A stretch of 64,000 bases of DNA. It comes from Psococerastis gibbosa (lineage: Eukaryota; Arthropoda; Insecta; Psocodea; Psocidae). Both the position numbers and the translations under genes were made by a program. The notes under the pieces were generated by a model. That model was not told the origin of the DNA. It saw only the letters and a list, made by a program, of their open reading frames with translations, and did no database searches. Numbering within the stretch: position 1 is the first letter of the stretch; every line of letters starts with the position of its first letter. This document shows positions 51,401-61,338 of the stretch, piece after piece. The stretch lies in NCBI GenBank assembly GCA_963971405.1, contig OZ020489.1, positions 18,254,290 through 18,318,289 of the forward strand, in the 5' to 3' direction.

Positions 51401-54400
51401 AATTTCGTTGCTAGGTTTTCCCAGAAGCGAAACTAAAACTAATCTAAAACAAAGGAATAAAAATATAAAAAATTAAATTACTCATGACTTCGTGGTATTT
51501 CATTTCAATAAACAAATAAATTATGTTTACTTTTTATGAAAACCGTATTTTGGCCTCACATCGAGCAGCATTGTTTTGTCCCTACTCCTTCCTACCTTCC
51601 TTGGGTGCTAAGAATATTGTGGTACGTACCTCCTCTATAATCCAGTCAGTCATTTGTTTTTCAAATCTGGCGTGACGATATGTTCCACCCATGTTGTTAT
51701 TAAAATACATGTATCGCAGCCCGACTCGGTAGATCCTCCGACTCTCTCTATCAATGTTGTGCTTCCATAACAATTCCGCTGTTTTTGACCAATACGTGTC
51801 ACATAATTTTTTATCCGGCGTTTTTAAGCATCTGATAGTTTAATATGAAATAAATTAACAATGCGATTTCAGTTAAATTATTTAATTCTCCTACAGGTTA
51901 ATTGCTGAAATCGGTTTAGACATACGATTTATACCTATACGAAATACACGATGTACGTATCTGTAGCTCCAGCCTCCAATGGAAACTAATAACTTACCCG
52001 GGGGAGTTATTAACACCATATAAATACAGTATTAAAACCAACCCATTTCAATGCAGACGAAATTGTCATGAAAGTGTCATGCTCAGCCCAAAAGAAGCAA
52101 ACCATTCTTCTACATCTGGCATAAGCAACAATAAACAGCAATTAATTTCTGCTGATAACCAATTTTTGATTCCAATTTTTATTCAGATTTACACTTATTC
52201 CCGGATAAGTGATTTTTTCCGTCGGTGCTAGGCCTACTGTTTGTCTTTCGAACAAAGTAGTGCTGTGTAACTGCAAAGGCTTTCACGGCCGGAGTCAAAT
52301 GAAGAACCAGTAGAATCCGGGCTGATGGGCCGGATTCTACTGGTTCTTCAAAGTAGTGCTGTATGCTGTAAGTACAATAATTAGAGTGAAATAAAAATAA
52401 TGGTTGACGTTCTGTCTACGCTAAGCTTATGAGGAAACGCCTTAGCTTTGCCATATTCGGTGACAGGAATAGTGTAGTTGTATAAAAAGCGAATATTTCT
52501 AAATCATGCGACAACATTTACTATCGTGCTTGATCCATGGCATACCCAGAGGCGGATTTACCAATTTGCTGCCCTATCCACAACCAAAGGAGAGTGGGGG
52601 CTCGTTCCCTGCAGTCCATCTGCCCACGCCACTCGCCACATAGACTTTGACTACCTACACAGTTTTTATCCATCATCAATTTATTACTCGGCAAAACAAA
52701 TCAAAAACTTTATTTTTGGCCGCTTTTTAAAATTTGCCACTCCGGCCCATCTGTAAATAAATTGCCAATGGGCATAGGTACCTGGTGACCAGATGAAAAT
52801 AATAGGTTGACAAAATACTTATTTCTGTGAAGATCTAGGCATAGGTAGAAACGAAGAAATGCTTACCTTAAAATTTGAAACAGTGAAGCCATGGTAGAAG
52901 CGAAATACCCTGAGTTCAATTCTTCTTCAAATATTTTCTTGATTTCTGTTTTTTCATGAAAATTGGCAAACTGTGCTGCACATGATAGGACACTAACGTT
53001 GATTTCTTTATCATATACTGGACTCGACGATGATAAATAACTTTTAATCGCTTCCGCGGCTTCAACTGCCACACACGCTGGCTCTAAGTGAATGTGAAAT
53101 GCCTACATCAGACAGTTAATAAAATGTTAACATTCATTTGAAAGACCACTAAATAGGAGGAAGCAGTGCCAGCATGTTTTGGATATGGGTGCTGGCATAA
53201 AAAAAGATAATCGGCATTTAATAGACGAAATCAGGGCAGATTGTCATTGGCCCATACGAACTTGACGTTAACCTATACTAGCGTGTAGAGTTCAGAACAC
53301 CTTCTTGTACAGATTGTACTGTAACGCTATAAAAACGGATGTTTATTTACCTTGGTTAAGGTGACTATATCCTTTATTTCAAGTTTATGAATGTGGTCTT
53401 TCAGTTTTAACGATATGAGACGAACCAAAGAAATATTTTCATTCGACCAGAATGGACGTGACAACAAAGAAATAGATTTGATTAATCCTTTCCAGACCTC
53501 AGGCGTCGACTCCGGCCAGTTAGCAAATTCTTCGGATATCTTTTTGTACCTAAAAAATATTTATTCCAGATTTGGCAAGAAATATGAAATTGAAGGCTTA
53601 GCAGACATTAAAGACATACTTAAAATTCTGCTATCACGTCAAAACCATATTTCTCATTGACGATTGACGTATATGGAAACCCCGCCTAAGTGGATCCTTC
53701 CACCCCAGGGCTCCATCATTATTTGAGGGGCCTTTTAGGCGGGGTTTACACCGACGTCAATGGTGATAGTAATGGAGATATTGACGTGATTGACGTGGTA
53801 GCAGACATTGAAGAGTCTAAAAATGTCAGCTACCACGTCAATATCACCATTACTATCAATATTGACGTCGGTGTAAACCCCGCCTAATGGACGTAGACCA
53901 TTTTAGTGAACCTTGCCCAGAAAACGTTTTAGTAATAGAACATAAAGTCCTTATTTGAACGGACATTATTGGTATTGTTTCCGCGGGCATTGGTAAAATG
54001 GTTTACGTCCTCTATGTCAACCCACACGGACTACAAATGACAGTGGATAAGCTGAGACATGCAGCACATCACGGCGCCTGTTAAAAATTGCAAGGAAATA
54101 TAGGCTATTTTCGGGCAGACCCCTTCACCACAGGGTGAAGGGGAGTTGATTGAAAGGGTGGGCCTCCTTATTATAGTGTATCCCGCACCACTTGGGGAAC
54201 CGATTAATTCGAACAGTCGTAAAGTCGCCCGATTAATTCGGAGGTGACAAGGACTCGACACGCACTATGACTGACTGGTGGTCTCAGCGCGTCATCATGT
54301 CACACCATGTTCCCCTGCCAACGCTGTGCACACTACCAAGTTTGCTGCAGTTTTTAAGGGTCTGTTCAGATGGATTCAACTAGGTGTGACCATTGGCGGT

Positions 54401-57400
54401 CTTTCAAACTGGGAGAATGTCGTTTCTATCTATGAAATGTACGTACACAAAGGGACAAAGTTACAAACAAAATGTATTTTTTATTATAAAAGTCTCTATA
54501 TTGTTAGAGCAGGTTCAATGCTGCAGATAACTTGGTCGTGAGGACAGTGCCGGTAGGGAAACATGGTAGGACTTGTCCTGGTCACCTCCGAACTAATTGT
54601 GACTTCACTGTGTTTCCCAAGTGGTTCGGAATCCACTATAATCAGGAGAGGACAGTCAAGTCGGGGTCGCTCTATGGGCCCAAATATGAGGCCTAAGTCG
54701 TTATTAACCCGACGAACACTACTACTACTCTATATTATAGACCTTTACGATTATTAAAATGTACATTTGTTGGGGGTTGTAAGGTGACTTTGCTCGCTGT
54801 TTAATACTCACTTAAGTAAAATACTGTCAGACACTAGATGATTCATGTGGAGAAGGCAAATAGTCAGTAAACGAAACTCTTCTGGCGTCAGTAAGTTACC
54901 TGCAATAAATTTTCCGATAGAGCCTGTATGATACGTAAACACTTTGTAATTGGTGCCAAATCATGCACATTAAAACATTTTGGAAACCACGCTTACAAGT
55001 ATATTCATTTCAGAGGAGAAAAACTAACTTATTATGGGCAATCAAGATATGTTCGAATAAGCCAGGAGCCCATAACAGATTTAAAAGGGACCATGAACAT
55101 AAACCCAGATGCATGATATTATGACTTGCTTAGACTGTTAATATATAATAATAATAATCACACGCTCCGACTTGAGGGGCACAAGCTTGTAATTTACATT
55201 ATATATACGCGGATTATCCATTGTAGCTTGTACAGTAAGTTTCTCATCGGTAATCTTGATATGCAGCAATTTCCAGTCCGACCAATCTAAACACCATGCG
55301 CCCAATCTTCTGCAATGTACGGTAATGCAAGATGACCTCAATTTTCCTCCAGTTTAGATTTCTTTGAAGATAAAGCATTCTAATATTTTCTAACAATTTA
55401 TTCAAGGAAGCTTACTCATTTTATTTTCGACCAAATGAACAATCCTAAGCAAGTGAAACTGAGACCATAATTCTGGATTAAATTTTAGCGCAACACAAAA
55501 ACGTGATAGTGCCGCTAACGGAGTCTTGTTTCCTTCTTCTTGGAATTTATTTTCGATTGCGTTAAGTAAAGCAATCATAACCCTTGACTGCAAATTTACC
55601 TGAAATGGAATTTTCGTTTTATATGGGTAGTATCCTAACTAGCCTAGTCATATAGTATGTTTTAAATATAAAAGAAGGATTCAGAATTTGTTAGTTTCGT
55701 TACAACACAGTTTATTTTTATTTTTTTTATTTAAGGGCGCGAGGCCACGCTTGTGGCATATGCGCCAAGACTCTAAGCTATCATAGTAGTTATATCACTT
55801 TTAGAAGCTCAGTGTGCTGGAGAAAGGCTGAAAGTGAGACGACACTACTAACGTCGTCTCCCAGGATCAGTGGGAGTGTTGATTCTGTGTTGTACATTGT
55901 ACGGGCCGTTTGGTAATTCAGGCAATCTGCAAGTATGTATTCCACAGTAAGTAGGCAAGCACAATGGGGTGGTAGGTCTTGGCTCATTAGGTACGAGTGA
56001 GTTAGATCATAACAACATACAGAGCCCTACATTGCTCTCGCTGCATCATGAGTTTCAATTTAGGTATTTTCTTCAGAATTTTAGGCTGTAGTTTATTAAA
56101 AAATGTCGTTAACCCTTATAAAGTGCCTACTTACATTCATCTTACTCAAGTAGAGTAGACTACATGTGAGCTCATCAACTGAAAATCTGGAGCTTGCTGC
56201 CTCCACAGACGACAGGAGCAATTGAAAGGATTGGAGTTCATTTAATTTATTTAAATATTCAGTTTTGGTTTTGTCTGTAACATTATCCAGTTGAATTTGC
56301 ACTTTCAAATAAACTTTAAAAAAATTCCATAATACAAGAATAGTCTGCACCAAATGCTCCTTCTCGAACTTACTGCTATTTTCTTCAAATATTTCAAATG
56401 CTGCATTAACTGATGTACAATCTAAAAGTTGGTTAATAATGGGATCACCTGCAATCGGAAAATAACATTTATTTGTACACAGTTCACACAATCCCGAGAC
56501 ATCATTGCAGTCAATGCTTGTATTGAAGCCACTATTTGCCTCAATGGACATTTAAACAGTGTAATGTCAATGGAGTCTTATTCTGTCTTGTGCACTATAC
56601 ATGAATGATGAAGGAATGAGGGAAATATGGTAAGAAGTCCCATAATGCTAGGAATGCTTAGATTGGCGTAGATGAAGTACAGTTAGGAGGAAAAGAGGGC
56701 TCGGGGCAGTGGCGTAACGATAGGTCTTCCTGTGGGGTGTATCATTCCCCCCCCCCCCGCATTTTATACAAGTGTAGGCAAAAGCCATTCTAACTAACAC
56801 TCATTGACATACTCAGCCTTTAAATTAGGGGTGCAGAACCTGCATTGCATTGCCAATTCAACAGTAATTAAATAGGGTACTACTCAGTACTCACACTCGT
56901 ACACTACAAGCTGGAATGTTCCCTGACGAATTAAAAATGGCTAGAACTATTCCTGTATTTAAGAAGGGTGACCCCTCTGCTCTCTCAAACTACAGGCCAA
57001 TATCAATCATACCAACATTAGCTAAAGTATTTGAGACTGTCATGAACTGCCAATTAATGGAGTACTTCGAGAGCAATGGCCTATTTAACCCAAACCAGCA
57101 CGGGTTTAGGAAAGGTAGATCTACAACCAGCGCACTTCTTTCTTTGGCTAAGGAGATACTGGGGGCACTTGAAAATGGCCAGTCTCTATCACTCACCCTC
57201 TGTGATCTCAGCAAAGCTTTCGATTGTGTTAACCATGCGGTGTTGCTTGAGAAACTAAAGAAATATGGAATAGATGGGGTGGTTCTTCAGACCTTCATCT
57301 CCTACCTCTCAAACAGGCGGCAGTGTGTGTCCATTCAGGGAGCAATTTCTAAATGGCTGACTGTCAGGTACGGAGTCCCTCAGGGATCTGTCTTAGGTCC

Positions 57401-58962
57401 CTTACTGTTCCTCATAATGGTGAATGATTTAGGCTTGCAGACCTTGCTATTTGCTGACGATGCAACTATATACTGTAGGGGCCCCTCACTCACCGAGGCT
57501 CGAATGATGGCAGATGCCTTGCTAGCGGCGGCAGCCCAGTGGTTCGAGGACAACAAGCTTATACTTAACGAAGGAAAGACACAAAAGATGACCTGTTCCC
57601 TCCAGACTGGAACCCCGAATACGGAGAGGGATTGTGTTAAGCTGTTGGGCTTCACTGTGGACCCTAAGTTGAATTGGACTGCCCACTCTGAGCAGCTTTG
57701 TAAAAAACTCTCTAAAGTAATATTCCTGTTAAGAAAACTAAAGAACTTGGTCACCAAACAATATTTGCTAATGACATACTATGCTCTTTTCCACAGCCAC
57801 ATCAACTACGGCATACTCTTATGGGGTCACTCTGCAGGTGTGGCCGATGTTCTTTTGTTACAGAAAAAGGCTGTCAGGATTGTGGCTTCCAGCGGGTGGA
57901 GAGACCACTGCCGACCTCTGTTTGCATCTATGGGCATTCCAACGGTTTACAGCCAGTATATTCTTTCATGCTTACTGCACATTAAAGCCAACATAGAACT
58001 GTTCCCTGAAAGAAATACTGTCCATCTGCATAACACAAGAAATGCTCACCGTTTGGATCTGCCCGGATGCAGGCTGAGTAGGTCCATCGCATCATTCCCA
58101 AACTCGGCAATGAGATACTACAACGCCCTACCCATCAGCCTTACTAATAAGGATTTTTCAGGATACAAGGCCGTGGTGACAAGGAAAATTAAAGAATGTC
58201 CACTGTACAGCTTGGACGAGTTCAGGGAAATAAGCTGGGATGCTCAAACATAACCCCCTCCCCCCCCTCCCTCCATCTAACGTATGCTTCCGCATGAAAT
58301 TTTTTGTTCGTTTTTGTTTCTGTTCTAGATTTCTTTTGTTTTGGACGCCGTCTATCCCACCTTGGTGGGTCATGGACAAAGACTGATTGATTGATTGATT
58401 GACACTAAGACCCCTAACACAGAGGGCTGTAGAAGCGCCATAGCTGACCCCTCCTTAGGATAAAAGCCTCGGTAAAAGTACTGATAAAAAGCAAGAGACC
58501 ATTGCCCACCCCCAAGCCGTTGATGTAGTCCTCTTTAAATGACTTCTCGTTCGGGGGTCCGGAGATTCTCTTCGGGGAACATAATTTTTAAGCATTCCCA
58601 GGTATTGCTTAAATCAGAAAAGCAAGTCTGAAATTTTGTGATGGGCATCGCAGGGGGCCGGCCCTGACAACATTACAGACAGACAGCAATCAATTTTCTA
58701 TTATTTTCTTACCTATATCATACTGGATTATGGTCCGAGCCGACTGTTCAAAATCGCCATCTTCTTCTATATCAACCAGACTAGTTTCATCGAAACGGTT
58801 ATTACTGTATGCTGACGGAAAAAACTCTTTCTTACAAATAAACTGTAAATGTTTTCTAAAATTTGGCATAGTAACATTCGCCTGACCATGCTGAATCGTC
58901 GATTTAAAATGAACTCTCCTCGAAAATTTAACATGCCATGATATAAATAATCTGCGGTGCAT
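45443..58962 (-). CDS. FASTKD1: FAST kinase domain-containing protein, FASTKD1-like
   Basis: Mitochondrial RNA-binding protein of the FASTK family, which controls stability and processing of mitochondrial transcripts. Thirteen minus-strand exons fit in phase: 58962-58713, 56448-56135, 55599-55416, 54899-54812, 53549-53351, 53102-52867, 51831-51630, 50831-50621, 49885-49720, 48391-48152, 47297-47023, 46487-46304 and 45647-45443 (TAA), giving 917 residues (human FASTKD1 is about 850). The basic N-terminus (MHRRLFISWHVKFSRRVHFK) fits a mitochondrial leader. Exon 2 holds DPIINQLLDCTSVNAAFEIF, typical of the family's N-terminal repeats. Exon 11 has the FAST_2-type LMELNRSVCLDLPQLDVPWF, closest to FASTKD1. 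Exons 12-13 form the RAP domain (SPYGYKINFLILLDHLGKPL, then HLEMMGYRVIPIPARTWNAM). The two middle acceptors I trust least are those at 53102 and 51831. Intron 1 holds an antisense retrotransposon. Confidence 0.9.
45974..46238. mobile_element. hAT-type MITE, FASTKD1 intron 12
   Basis: 265 bp with ends CAAGGGCGGATCCAG and GTGGATCCGCCCTTA. It is flanked by GTGTAAAC (45966-45973) and GTGTGAAC (46239-46246), an 8-bp duplication with one change. Contains poly-G runs and an internal direct repeat (AAAGGTAATTTT at about 46028 and 46121). The GGGCGGATCCA end is characteristic of hAT MITEs. Confidence 0.8.
47468..47766 (+). repeat. Dispersed repeat R2 with (CTA)n tail
   Basis: Fullest R2 copy: AACCAAGTTGAATCCAGCGG, GGGAAACATGGTAGGACTTG, GGAATCCACTATAATCAGG, GGGTCGCTCTATGGGCCC, CGTTATTAACCCGACGAAC and a (CTA)n tail (47747-47763). 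The tail suggests retroposition, and no coding frame is recognised. In FASTKD1 intron 10. Confidence 0.65.
48470..48690 (-). repeat. Dispersed repeat R3, reverse copy
   Basis: CTCACAAATCAACGAATAG, GGGACCTCAAAACGTTTAAA and GACCATCACGAAGCTTTTCG match the R3 family. In FASTKD1 intron 9. Confidence 0.5.
49215..49570 (-). repeat. Dispersed repeat R3, longer reverse copy
   Basis: GATTTTTGTGAACCTACATG, GCCCGGAAATCGATGAACAG, GGGACCTCAAAACGTGTAAA and GACCATCACAAAGCTTTCC. The left part is degenerate AT-rich sequence (49240-49320). In FASTKD1 intron 9. Confidence 0.55.
50055..50250 (-). repeat. tRNA-derived SINE
   Basis: On the minus strand: A-box-like TAGAGTAGTGG, B-box-like GGTTTGAGTACC, a body GTAAGAGAGGGCTTTATAGC / CCCTAATTCCGCTAGG and a tail AATACAACAACAAGAAG. 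Spacing of the two boxes fits a Pol III head. In FASTKD1 intron 8. Confidence 0.6.
52299..52349. repeat. Short perfect hairpin
   Basis: GAAGAACCAGTAGAATCCG and its exact complement are separated by an 11-base loop. In FASTKD1 intron 6. No TA- or TWA-type flanks; origin unknown. Confidence 0.55.
53577..53686. mobile_element. Foldback MITE (F1), left end truncated
   Basis: The right arm TTGACGTATATGGAAACCCC / GCC is intact and followed by TAA. The left arm lacks its outer 35 bases or so. Same subtype as 23326-23467 (AGAAATATGAAATTGA, TTAGCAGACATTAAAGACAT). It ends 27 bp upstream of the FASTKD1 exon 5 acceptor. Confidence 0.75.
53738..53884. mobile_element. Foldback MITE (F1), FASTKD1 intron 4
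   Basis: 147-bp hairpin: GGCGGGGTTTACACCGACG and complement, TTA left and TAA right, core GGTAGCAGACATTGAAGAG. The mid-arm is longest in this copy (AATGGTGATAGTAATGGAGA and on). Only 51 bp from the truncated copy at 53577-53686. Confidence 0.85.
54130..54370 (-). repeat. Dispersed repeat R2, reverse copy with the empty site
   Basis: Reverse complement reads GACCACCAGTCAGTCATAGT then GCGTGTCGAGTCC. This is the unbroken equivalent of the site where the 526-bp element sits at 10282. It faces the forward copy at 54508. Confidence 0.65.
54508..54731 (+). repeat. Dispersed repeat R2, forward copy
   Basis: Nearly identical to 47468-47766 from CTGCAGATAACTTGGTCGTG through the ACCCGACGAACACTACTACT tail, with small deletions (for example a missing GGTCCACTGTCC block). 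Confidence 0.65.
55700..56060 (-). mobile_element. Jockey-like LINE 3' end
   Basis: Reverse frame 55987-55790 reads CACLLTVEYILADCLNYQTA, LPLILGDDVSS and SAFLQHTELLKVI, the standard C-terminal region of jockey-group polymerases (L-T-V-E-H-I-L-x-D-C). Then come CTTGGCGCATATGCCAC and an AAATAAAAA tail (55710-55733). In FASTKD1 intron 2. Confidence 0.75.
56882..58402 (+). mobile_element. CR1/L2-group LINE, 5'-truncated with intact RT frame
   Basis: Open frame 56916-58253 (445 codons) inside FASTKD1 intron 1, antisense to the gene. RT motifs in order: IPVFKKGDPSALSNYRPISI, NQHGFRKGRSTTSALL, LCDLSKAFDCVNHAVLLEKL, YGVPQGSVLGPLLF, catalytic LLFADDATIYC and KLLGFTVDPKLNW, then the thumb and C-terminal region. 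No endonuclease, so 5'-truncated. The 3' UTR is C-rich and the tail is (TGAT)n at 58381-58401, typical of CR1/L2-type elements. The absence of stops suggests a fairly recent insertion. Confidence 0.9.
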
Positions 58963-59287
58963 TGCGTCAAGTTGAGTTAACTATTAATGGAATAGTGATT
59001 AAAATAAAGAATCTTTTACAAATAAAATTACTAAAAGAAAGCTTTCCGGTTTCCGTTTCTGTTAGATGACTAGTTGTTCCAGTTTATACTTAATTTCATA
59101 ATTTGACAAATTTGTGTACATACAAATGCATGCCGCTATGCCTATTATATTGCCGTGGCAGAAAAAAAAACTTCTGCTCATAACGTCTGGTTCCACGACC
59201 TTGTTGATTTTTTAAATTCTCAAATTTACATATTATAACTCACGTGTAGATAAACTTAATTTAAGTTTTAAGGAAGTTTTAACAAAA
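58963..59287. promoter_or_regulatory. Divergent promoter region, FASTKD1-like / TIMM8
   Basis: 325 bp between opposite start codons of two mitochondrial protein genes. A short poly-A run (59161-59169) and AT-rich flanks are visible, but no clear core promoter motif. Shared promoter function is inferred from spacing. Confidence 0.45.
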
Positions 59288-61338
59288 ATGTCTTACTTAT
59301 TCGGTTCCGGTGACTCAAGTGATAGCTTGGGTGAGGGTATAGCACCAAAAGGAGCAGTTGATGGAGAGTTACAAGATTTTTTAATGGTAGAAAAACAGAA
59401 AGCGCAGCTGAATGCACAGGTATTGTTTTGTTTATTTTAAGGCACTATAGTTTATTTACTGGCTAATTATAAAAAAAATATTAGTTATTGTGTCTGCTAC
59501 TTCTAATGTAATGAAGTTTCTGGGTAATTGATGCCGTTTCCGACCATCGAAACTTATCCAGTATTTCAGTATTTCCACCAGTCTTAACTAAGCTAACCAC
59601 CTAGGCATATCGTCTTAGTTTTAGGCATCGTCAGAATTAGAAGGGGGAAAAATGCGTATACATAATTAAATAAAATCCTAACGTTAGATAACTGGCAGTT
59701 ATTAGGTCAATTCCTATAGACTTCAAAGAACTCACTGACAGAATACGGACAAATGTTTAACAATTCTTTTTTAAGCATTTTGTAGAACTTATTGTCCTTA
59801 ATATCCCTTATTCTGGGTGGTAAAACGTTAAAAAGCCTGGTCCCCATGACTTCGGGAGATTGCAGGGTTAAGTTAAGCCTACATGATTCTCTGTTTATAC
59901 AATTACGATTTCTAGTGTTGTGGGCATGTATGTCCCGTGACCTAATGAGGTTGGGATTTGACCTGGCAAATTTCGTTACCTGTAATATGTAAAGAGCCTG
60001 GAGGGTCAGGATTCCAGAGCTTCTAAACAGCGGTCTGCAGGAAACAGTCTGGTCCCTAACACCAGCCATGGTCCTAATGGCCTTTTTTTGTATGAGAAAT
60101 GCCCTGGCGGCGTCAACCGAGTTGCCCCAGCATATTACTCCATATCTTAGGTTCGACTCGAAGAGGCCATATAGACCAATTTCAAAACAGCCACTAAGTT
60201 TAGGAGAGCTAAGCTTTTCATATTACCTCCTGCTAAGATACTTACTGGCTGGATTTGGTCCGTGTTGCAGAAAGGGTCTAAACGGTGTAGCGTAGCCTAA
60301 AACTGATCAAATCAATGAAGACCAATTGTGAGGGTCAACATTTTCGATAACATGTTTTCAGGAGATTAACACGTTTTGAGGTCCCAAGTGTTTATTTTTT
60401 TACGAAATGTCTGTCTGTTCGTCGATTTGTGGGCAAACAACCCGGTGGATTTCATGCTCAAATTTTACATGTAGGTTCACAATAATCTGAGAAACTCAAT
60501 TTTGGGGAGTTTTACCCTACAAAAACAATAAAAAAACTGCTAAAAATTGTATTATCAAAAACGGCAACAAAACCCAGTGTCCCTTGACAGTTGACAGTTC
60601 CATTAAAAATGACTGAAACATAATTTTCTGCGGAACCTTTCTATCGATGCTTTCCAACTTCAGGAATGGTTTTTTGGTGTTAAATAGAGTAGTAAAACCG
60701 AACAGGTTGATGGGTGTTTTTACATTTGTTAACTCTTCAATAGCAACATCAAATCAGCGCTACCATTTTTATTTATGTCCTTACTAGGTACTATGTCCGC
60801 TCCTGGTTTAGGCATGATATATCAATAATCCTAGTTTTGTTGCAACTCCAATTCGTTTCTGAGGAAGATTCCTTATCCAAATTCCAATTTACTTTACTTT
60901 AATTAAATTGGCTAACCCTCTGTAGTGCGCGTAAGCAGACACACAGACGAGTAAATTTGAAAAGTAATTATTTAAGCAATTACATGGCAGTAAGAGCTGC
61001 CTCATTCACTAAATTATATTTAGCAATCTACGTGTATTTAGCGTTTTCCCACGTTATAATTTTTTTTCTGTAGATTTTTAATTACTTCGAAGAAGAAAAA
61101 TTTTAATTCGCTGCTGCTAATCTTTTCGTGGCCTTATAACGAAATGTTTATCTTTCAGATCCATGAATTTAATGACATTTGCTGGGAACGATGCATGGAA
61201 AAGCCTAGTACAAAACTCGACAGCAAAACTGAAACGTGTTTGCAAAATTGCGTTGAACGGTTCATTGATGTTTCCTTGCTCATCACTAATCGATTTACTC
61301 AACTTCTGCAAAAAAATGCGGGTGGTGGAGACTACTGA
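59288..61338 (+). CDS. Tim8: TIMM8 / Tim8, small Tim chaperone
   Basis: Small zinc-free chaperone of the mitochondrial intermembrane space. With Tim13 it escorts hydrophobic precursors to the TIM22 or SAM machinery. Two exons, 59288-59419 and 61159-61338 (TGA), 103 residues, usual for the family. The twin CX3C signature is complete: Cys52-WER-Cys56 and Cys71-LQN-Cys75, separated by 14 residues, which form the two disulphides. The segment KPSTKLDSKTETCLQNCVER is typical of Tim8 rather than Tim9, Tim10 or Tim13. The intron (59420-61158) holds an antisense retrotransposon end and another dispersed repeat. It is divergent from the FASTKD1-like gene. Confidence 0.95.
59707..60175 (-). mobile_element. 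CR1/L2-group LINE C-terminal fragment, TIMM8 intron
   Basis: The reverse frame reads YGLFESNLRYGVICWGNSVD, FLIQKKAIRTMAG, CRPLFRSSGILTLQALYILQ and HNTRNRNCINRESCRL, which parallels the C-terminal part of the 56882 element (YGILLWGHSAG, HNTRNAHRLDLPGCRL). 5'-truncated; related but not the same family. Confidence 0.8.
60325..60580 (+). repeat. Dispersed repeat R3, forward copy in the TIMM8 intron
   Basis: ACACGTTTTGAGGTCCCAAG, GTCTGTCTGTTCGTCGATTT, GTGGGCAAAC, ACATGTAGGTTCACAATAAT and a TTTTACCCTAC end. Best-preserved forward member. Confidence 0.55.

Noticed and set aside
55138-55341. Reverse ORF between FASTKD1 exons 3 and 4
   Set aside because: Exon 3 (phase 1) joins exon 4 directly in frame. 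This ORF matches no FASTK segment and would disturb the phase.
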